NCBI GenBank assembly: GCA_002482865.1
Contig: DLGU01000092.1
Coordinates: forward strand, 4,261-14,041
DNA from: Porphyrobacter sp. UBA7686
Lineage (GTDB): Bacteria; Pseudomonadota; Alphaproteobacteria; Sphingomonadales; Sphingomonadaceae
DNA length: 9,781 nucleotides
Reading direction: 5' to 3'
Shown here in pieces: positions 5,917 through 9,781 of the stretch. The notes under the pieces were generated by a model that searched no databases, had not been told where the DNA came from, and was given only the letters and a program-made list of their open reading frames with translations. The translations under genes were made by a program, and so were the position numbers. The first letter of the stretch is position 1, and each line of letters starts with the position of its first letter.

Positions 5917-7341
5917 ATGCTTTCACACTTCAAATTGCGAGCGCGCATCGGCGCGCTGGCCACTTTGGCAAGCGCATTGGCGCTGTCTGCCTGCGCGACC
6001 ACCGGCGGCAGCGGCGATCCCGCCAGTGCTTCGGACAAGTCCGATGACAAGGCTTTCGCCGCCACCCCGGCAGGCGATCCGGTCTTTGCGTCGACCTACA
6101 AGCCCTACCCCAACATCGCCACCGCGATCCGCGGCGCGACGATCTATGACGGCAAGGGCGGCAAGATCGAGAACGGCGTGGTGTTCATGTCGGGCGGCAA
6201 GATCACCTCCGTCGGCGGCCCCGACACCCCGATTCCGGCCGACATTGCGGTGTTCGACGGCACCGGCAAGTTCGTTACCCCCGGCATCATCGACATCCAC
6301 TCGCACCTCGGCGACTACCCTTCGCCCGGCGTCGAGGCCCATTCCGATGGCAACGAAGCCACCGCGCCAACCACGCCCGAGGTCTGGGCTGAACATTCCG
6401 TCTGGCCGCAGGACCCCGGATTCAGCCGCGCCCTGGCGAATGGCGGGATCACGGCGCTCCAGATCCTCCCCGGCTCGGCCAACCTGATGGGCGGGCGTTC
6501 GGTCACGCTCAAGAACGTCCCCGCGCGCACCATGCAGGGGATGAAGTTCCCCGGCGCACCCTATTCGATGAAGATGGCCTGCGGGGAGAACCCCAAGCGC
6601 GTCTATGGCAGCCGTGGGCGGATGCCTTCGACCCGGATGGGCAACCTTGCGGTCAACCGCGAAACCTGGCTCGGCGCGATCGATTACGCCAACGACCCGA
6701 AAGCCAAGCGCGATCTCGGCAAGGAGACGCTGGTGGGCGTTCTCAAGGGCGAAATCCTGATCCAGAACCACTGTTACCGCGCCGATGAAATGGCGCTGGT
6801 GCTCGATATGGCCAAGGAGATGGGCTACAAGGTGGCCGCCTTCCATCACGCGGTCGAAGCCTACAAGATCGGCGATCTGCTGCGCGAAAATGACGTGTGC
6901 AGCGCGATCTGGGCCGACTGGTACGGCTTCAAGATGGAAAGCTACGACGGCATTCTCGAAAACGCCGCCTTCCTTCAGCGGGAAGGCGCCTGTGTGGTGA
7001 TCCACTCGGATGACCAGAACGATATCCAGCGCCTCAATCAGGAAGCGGCCAAGGCGCAGGCCGCCGGTGCGCGGGTCGGGATCGACATCCCCGATGCGAC
7101 CGTGATCCAGTGGCTCACTTACAATGCGGCCAAGGCGATGGGGATTTCCGACATGACCGGCAGCCTTGAGACCGGCAAGATGGCCGATGTGGTGCTGTGG
7201 AACGGCGATCCGCTGAGCGTCTATTCGCGGCCCGAAAAGGTCTGGATCGACGGCGCGCTGATGTTCGATGCGATGAACCCCAAGACACGGCCCGTCAGCG
7301 ATTTCGAGCTTGGCCAGCCCGGTGAAGGAGATGTGAAGTGA
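5917..7341 (+). CDS. Exported lipoprotein amidohydrolase (imidazolonepropionase-like metallohydrolase)
   Basis: A 474-residue enzyme of the amidohydrolase superfamily, probably anchored to the envelope. The N-terminus is a lipoprotein signal with lipobox LSAC and lipidation at C26. A composite beta domain (about 65-120) leads into the barrel at VTPGIIDIHSHLG, where H128 and H130 form the HxH metal motif. Further expected ligands are H285 (QNHCYRADE), H310 or H311 (AFHHAVEAYK) and D365 (IHSDDQND). The C-terminal MADVVLWNGDPL is the usual return to the beta domain. Relatives hydrolyse amide or peptide bonds, some of them dipeptides; the substrate here is unknown. ATG 5917 has AAGGG six bases upstream; an in-frame GTG at 5890 lies inside the hairpin. 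The stop overlaps the next start by 4 bases, and the last codons carry that gene's AAGGAG ribosome site. Confidence 0.9.
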   Translation: MLSHFKLRARIGALATLASALALSACATTGGSGDPASASDKSDDKAFAATPAGDPVFASTYKPYPNIATAIRGATIYDGKGGKIENGVVFMSGGKITSVGGPDTPIPADIAVFDGTGKFVTPGIIDIHSHLGDYPSPGVEAHSDGNEATAPTTPEVWAEHSVWPQDPGFSRALANGGITALQILPGSANLMGGRSVTLKNVPARTMQGMKFPGAPYSMKMACGENPKRVYGSRGRMPSTRMGNLAVNRETWLGAIDYANDPKAKRDLGKETLVGVLKGEILIQNHCYRADEMALVLDMAKEMGYKVAAFHHAVEAYKIGDLLRENDVCSAIWADWYGFKMESYDGILENAAFLQREGACVVIHSDDQNDIQRLNQEAAKAQAAGARVGIDIPDATVIQWLTYNAAKAMGISDMTGSLETGKMADVVLWNGDPLSVYSRPEKVWIDGALMFDAMNPKTRPVSDFELGQPGEGDVK

Positions 7342-8654
7342 AGCGGCTCCTCATCACAGCGGCCAGCGTTCTGGCCCTCACCGCAGCGCCTGCCTTCGCG
7401 CAGGACATGGTCGTCACCAACGCCAAACTGGTGATCGGTGACGGCGGCGCCCCGATTGAAGGTGGCGTCGTGATCGTCGACGATGGCAAGGTGGTGTTCG
7501 CGGGAGTGCCCACCCCCGGCCAGACCTTCTCGACCGATGTTGTCATCGACGCGGGCGGCGCATGGGTCACCCCCGGCCTGTTCGCCACGGTGACGACGCT
7601 GGGCCTCGCCGATGTGTCGGCGGTGGATGAAAGCAACGACATCACCGCGCGTGAAACGCCGTTCAGCGCCGCGCTGGATGCGGCGACGGCGATCAATCCG
7701 ACCTCGCAGCACATCCTCGTCCACAAGGCCGCCGGGATCACCCGCGCGGCGACCTCGATGATGCCATCCGGTTCGATCTTTGCGGGGCAAGGCGCGATCA
7801 TCGACCTTGATGGCGACGCCCAGCCGGTGATGCAGGCGCGCGCTTTCCAGATGATCAATCTGGGCGAAGGCGGGGCAGACCGCGCGGGCGGCAGCCGCGC
7901 TGCGGCCCATGCGCTGCTGCGTTCGGCCTTGCGCGAGGCGCAGGCGCTGGTCGGCAAGTCCGGCATCCCCGAGACGACCGAGATCGGCAAGGACGACGAG
8001 GTGTTCCTCAGTCGCTTCGATGCCGAGGCGCTGGTGCCGGTGGTGACGGGCAAGCAGAAGCTCTACGTCGCGGTTGAACGGATGGCCGATATCCGCGCCG
8101 TGCTGGCGCTGAAGACAGAATATCCCAAGCTTGATCTGGTGCTGGTCGGCGTGACCGAAGGCTGGCTGGTGGCGAATGAAATCGCTGCCGCCGGCGTTCC
8201 GGTGATTGCCAACGGGTTGAACGATCTGCCCGAGACCTTCGAGCAACTGGGTGCGACCCAGTCCAATGCCGGGCGGATGGCGAAAGCGGGCGTGACAGTC
8301 GCGATCAATGCTGAAAGCCTCCAGAACCCGCGCCGCTTGCAGCAGGTGGCGGGCAACCTCGTCGCGCTGACCCGGATGCCCGGGGCGAGCGGGATGGAAT
8401 GGGGCAAGGCGTTTGCCGCAATCAGCTCCGTTCCCGCCGCAATCAGCGGCATGGGCGGCAAGGCGGGCGTGCTGAAACCCGGTGCGCTGGGCGATGTGGT
8501 GATGTGGTCCGGCGACCCGCTCGAGGTCGGCTCGGTGCCGACCAAGGTGTTCATCGCCGGGGTCGAACAGGACCTCACCAATCACCAGACCCGCCTGCGC
8601 GACCGCTATATCGACCTTGATGAAAGCGACCGGCCCAAGGCCTACGACTGGTAA
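7338..8654 (+). CDS. Exported amidohydrolase homologue lacking metal ligands (probable pseudoenzyme)
   Basis: A 438-residue protein with a Sec signal peptide (cut after AFA, residue 21). The beta domain and barrel entry align with the preceding gene without gaps: VTPGLFATVTTLG against VTPGIIDIHSHLG. The HxH motif is therefore replaced by V85-T86-T87. Later ligand positions also appear lost: VAVERMADI (244-252) where the partner has a histidine before its RADE, G271 in LVGVTEGW for the barrel histidine, and AINAE (322-326) in place of HSDD. The ending GDVVMWSGDPL is still family-typical, so the fold is probably kept. GTG 7338 overlaps the previous stop (GTGA, 7338-7341) and has AAGGAG at 7325-7330, so translation is coupled. 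A structural or regulatory partner for the active enzyme is the natural inference; a divergent catalytic site is the alternative. Confidence 0.87.
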   Translation: MKRLLITAASVLALTAAPAFAQDMVVTNAKLVIGDGGAPIEGGVVIVDDGKVVFAGVPTPGQTFSTDVVIDAGGAWVTPGLFATVTTLGLADVSAVDESNDITARETPFSAALDAATAINPTSQHILVHKAAGITRAATSMMPSGSIFAGQGAIIDLDGDAQPVMQARAFQMINLGEGGADRAGGSRAAAHALLRSALREAQALVGKSGIPETTEIGKDDEVFLSRFDAEALVPVVTGKQKLYVAVERMADIRAVLALKTEYPKLDLVLVGVTEGWLVANEIAAAGVPVIANGLNDLPETFEQLGATQSNAGRMAKAGVTVAINAESLQNPRRLQQVAGNLVALTRMPGASGMEWGKAFAAISSVPAAISGMGGKAGVLKPGALGDVVMWSGDPLEVGSVPTKVFIAGVEQDLTNHQTRLRDRYIDLDESDRPKAYDW

Positions 8655-9172
8655 TGGCGTTGATGTCAAAGCCAGTGGCTGCCGCTTTGGCGGCGTCGCT
8701 CCTGCTCGCACTGCAACCCGTGCACGCGCAGGAGGGGGCGGGCGAGGCCGTTGCCGATCCAAGGGCGCAAGACCCTGCGTGGCATTCTGCACAGCAGATC
8801 TATCTGCTGGGCCTCACGCCCGAAGACGGCTGGCACTTCGTTGATGGCGGGGTGCGCTGGCGCTGGATCAAGTACCTCGCATCAGACCGCAAGCCGACCG
8901 TCGCTGACCGGATCACTGTCCATTACGAGGGGTGGTTGCTTGATGGGACGGTATTCGACAGCTCCTACGCCCGTGGGGAACCTGCAACCTTCCCGCTGGG
9001 CCGGCTGGTCAAGGGTTGGCAGCTTGCGGTGCCGGAGATGGGCGTGGGCGAGGTGATCGAAATCGCGATTCCGTCGGACCTCGCTTACGGCCCGGTCGGG
9101 CGAGGGCCAATTCCAGGCAATGCGACGCTGGTGTTCAAAATCGAGCTGATCGGGATCGAAGGCAAGACCTAG
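8654..9172 (+). CDS. Exported FKBP-type peptidyl-prolyl cis-trans isomerase
   Basis: A 172-residue protein with a signal peptide ending VHA (cut after residue 25) and an FKBP domain at about 82-168. FKBP active-site positions are conserved: Y91 (VHYEG), F101-D102 (TVFDSS), W122 (VKGW), Y145 (LAYG) and F161 (LVFKIEL). It should isomerise X-Pro bonds or act as a chaperone in the periplasm. Residues 26-80 form a short linker and strand region (GVRWRWIKYL); there is no long Mip/FkpA-type dimerisation helix. ATG 8654 overlaps the previous stop by one base (TAATG), so it is coupled to the amidohydrolase homologue; ATG 8663 is the alternative and would leave a shorter signal peptide. No strong ribosome site is present, consistent with coupling. 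The stop TAG lies in CTAG 9169-9172, shared with the opposite-strand gene. Confidence 0.93.
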   Translation: MALMSKPVAAALAASLLLALQPVHAQEGAGEAVADPRAQDPAWHSAQQIYLLGLTPEDGWHFVDGGVRWRWIKYLASDRKPTVADRITVHYEGWLLDGTVFDSSYARGEPATFPLGRLVKGWQLAVPEMGVGEVIEIAIPSDLAYGPVGRGPIPGNATLVFKIELIGIEGKT

Positions 9173-9522
9173 CCAGCGTGCGGCGGCCATTGCGGCACTG
9201 GTTCCCCGTCCGCGAACAGGTGCGCGCTGCTCCACCCGGCCATCTGCTCGAACATCGGCACCAGAGCGCGCGCCTTGTCCGTCAGGATATAGCGCGCGCG
9301 TTTGCCGTCGGGCGGATCACGGCGCATCAGCCCCGCCTCCTGCAGGATCGCCAGCCGAGAGGTGAGCGCCGCGCGGTTGATGCCGAGGCGGTCCACGAAC
9401 TCCTCGAACCGCTCCGCCCCCAGAAACGCATCGCGCAGGATCAGCAGCACCCAGCGGTCGCCGAGCAGGCGGGCGGCGCGGCCGATCGGGCAGGGTGCGC
9501 GTGAAGGGGTGTAGGTTTTCAT
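9169..9522 (-). CDS. HxlR-family winged-helix transcriptional regulator
   Basis: A 117-residue regulator of the HxlR (MarR-like) family. It begins with the family's conserved N-terminal Cys-Pro (C11-P12-I), a residue used for thiol or electrophile sensing in several members. It continues with LLGDRWVLLILRDAFLGAERFEEF, the recognition region INRAALTSRLAILQEAGLM, and the wing DPPDGKRARYILTDKA. ATG 9522 is chosen because the conserved region starts just after it and because a promoter, TTGCCT-N17-GATAAT, would start transcription at about that A, giving a leaderless mRNA; no ribosome site is visible. An in-frame ATG at 9564 also lacks one and would put an operator inside the coding region. It is divergent from the PaaI-like thioesterase gene, which it probably controls together with itself. 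Its end overlaps the FKBP gene by 4 bases. Confidence 0.9.
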   Translation of the reverse strand: MKTYTPSRAPCPIGRAARLLGDRWVLLILRDAFLGAERFEEFVDRLGINRAALTSRLAILQEAGLMRRDPPDGKRARYILTDKARALVPMFEQMAGWSSAHLFADGEPVPQWPPHAG

Positions 9523-9523
9523 C

Positions 9524-9538
9524 GTCTGATTATCAGAC
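9524..9538. promoter_or_regulatory. HxlR operator candidate 1, perfect palindrome
   Basis: GTCTGAT-T-ATCAGAC is a perfect 7-bp inverted repeat around one base. Its core TCTG-N5-CAGA (9525-9537) recurs 44 bases away. It covers the -10 box of the regulator's own promoter (9529-9534), so binding would give autorepression. Assignment to the adjacent HxlR protein is an inference. Confidence 0.6.
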
Positions 9539-9557
9539 TTGCGCGCGGACAAGGCAA
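9529..9557 (-). promoter_or_regulatory. Promoter candidate for the HxlR gene
   Basis: On the minus strand TTGCCT (9557-9552) and GATAAT (9534-9529) are separated by 17 bases. The -10 has 5 of 6 consensus bases. The predicted start is at or next to A of ATG 9522, implying a leaderless or nearly leaderless transcript. Confidence 0.5.
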
Positions 9558-9567
9558 GCGGCATAAC
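9539..9567 (+). promoter_or_regulatory. Promoter candidate for the thioesterase gene
   Basis: TTGCGC (9539-9544) and CATAAC (9562-9567) are 17 bases apart, with a predicted start near 9574, about 26 bases before ATG 9600. Operator 1 abuts the -35 and operator 2 would cover the start site. The box matches are moderate. Confidence 0.4.
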
Positions 9568-9568
9568 A

Positions 9569-9581
9569 TCTGCATAACAGA
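9569..9581. promoter_or_regulatory. HxlR operator candidate 2
   Basis: TCTG-CATAA-CAGA has the same arms and spacing as operator 1, and both are followed by CTT on the plus strand. The centres (9531 and 9575) are 44 bases apart, about four helical turns, so dimers could sit on the same DNA face. It lies at the expected transcription start of the thioesterase gene. Confidence 0.5.
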
Positions 9582-9599
9582 CTTAAAGGAAGCCCTCCC

Positions 9600-9781
9600 A
9601 TGTCCGCATCCCGCTTCGCCTCTCCCGAAGACTCCATCGCTTATATGAAGAAGGTCGCCGTCGCGCGTTCGGGCTTCTCCGCATGGCTCGATGTCGAGCC
9701 GGTGAGGGTGTGGGAGGGGGAGAGCGAATTGCTGCTGGTGATGCGGCCCGAAATGACCCAGCACCACGGCTATGCCCACGG
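9600..9781 (+). CDS. PaaI-like hotdog-fold thioesterase, N-terminal part (partial)
   Basis: The first 60 residues of a gene that runs off the window. It begins MSASRFASPEDS and reaches MRPEMTQHHGYAHG, which matches the HHG..HGG block at the start of the active-site helix in PaaI-type acyl-CoA thioesterases. The catalytic acidic residue expected further along the helix is outside the window. ATG 9600 is supported by AAAGGA (9585-9590) at suitable spacing. The family hydrolyses acyl- or aryl-CoA thioesters in the cytoplasm; the substrate cannot be told from this fragment. Divergence from the HxlR regulator with shared operators suggests induction by a stress or aromatic signal, an inference from family habits. 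Confidence 0.82.
   Translation, partial: MSASRFASPEDSIAYMKKVAVARSGFSAWLDVEPVRVWEGESELLLVMRPEMTQHHGYAH

Noticed and set aside
5923..7005. 360-codon minus-strand open frame
   Set aside because: Antisense to the lipoprotein amidohydrolase, which has clear metal motifs; the antisense protein shows none.
7221..8792. 523-codon minus-strand open frame
   Set aside because: It lies opposite the amidohydrolase homologue, has low-complexity H/R/G-rich composition and no domain pattern. It is a GC-driven shadow of the real plus-strand gene.

Overview
The window is GC-rich, densely packed bacterial chromosome. The protein set and the sequence style suggest an alphaproteobacterium, most likely order Sphingomonadales (Erythrobacteraceae-like). 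It contains a tandem PilZ protein, an alphaproteobacterial-type IHF beta, a peptide POT carrier, and a lipoprotein amidohydrolase paired with a second amidohydrolase. This taxonomic call is an inference from protein flavour, not from a search. No mobile element, phage gene, CRISPR array or defence module was seen.

Layout: (1) 1-108, the C-terminal end of methionine-R-sulfoxide reductase MsrB, converging on (2) a minus-strand protein with two PilZ domains (120-761). (3) A minus-strand tRNA-Leu(UAA) with encoded CCA (927-1011) stands divergent to (4) a CPA2/KefB-type cation:proton antiporter with a C-terminal Rossmann domain (1127-2812). (5) A 259-base convergent gap (2813-3071) is crowded with inverted repeats. 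(6) ihfB (3072-3350) and (7) a short GntR/YtrA-like regulator (3563-3916) lie on the minus strand. (8) The regulator is divergent from a POT peptide symporter (4216-5826), and the 299 bases between them hold four inverted repeats, one of them an 89-base near-perfect hairpin. (9) After a strong hairpin at 5870-5905 come three translationally coupled genes for exported proteins: a lipoprotein amidohydrolase with intact metal ligands, an amidohydrolase homologue that has lost them, and an FKBP prolyl isomerase. (10) The FKBP gene shares its stop tetranucleotide CTAG with a convergent HxlR-type regulator, which is divergent from the start of a PaaI-like thioesterase. Two matching operator-like sites lie in that promoter region.

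How the genes may work together: the POT carrier imports small peptides, and the exported amidohydrolase pair could process peptides or related amides in the envelope, with the FKBP helping to fold them. The tight coupling is visible in the sequence; the substrate is inferred. The HxlR/thioesterase pair looks like a self-contained, autoregulated switch.

I found no clearly new multi-gene system. The best leads are the active/inactive amidohydrolase pair with its FKBP, the long palindrome between the GntR and POT genes, the hairpin-rich gap at 2822-3055, and the duplicated TCTG-N5-CAGA operator.
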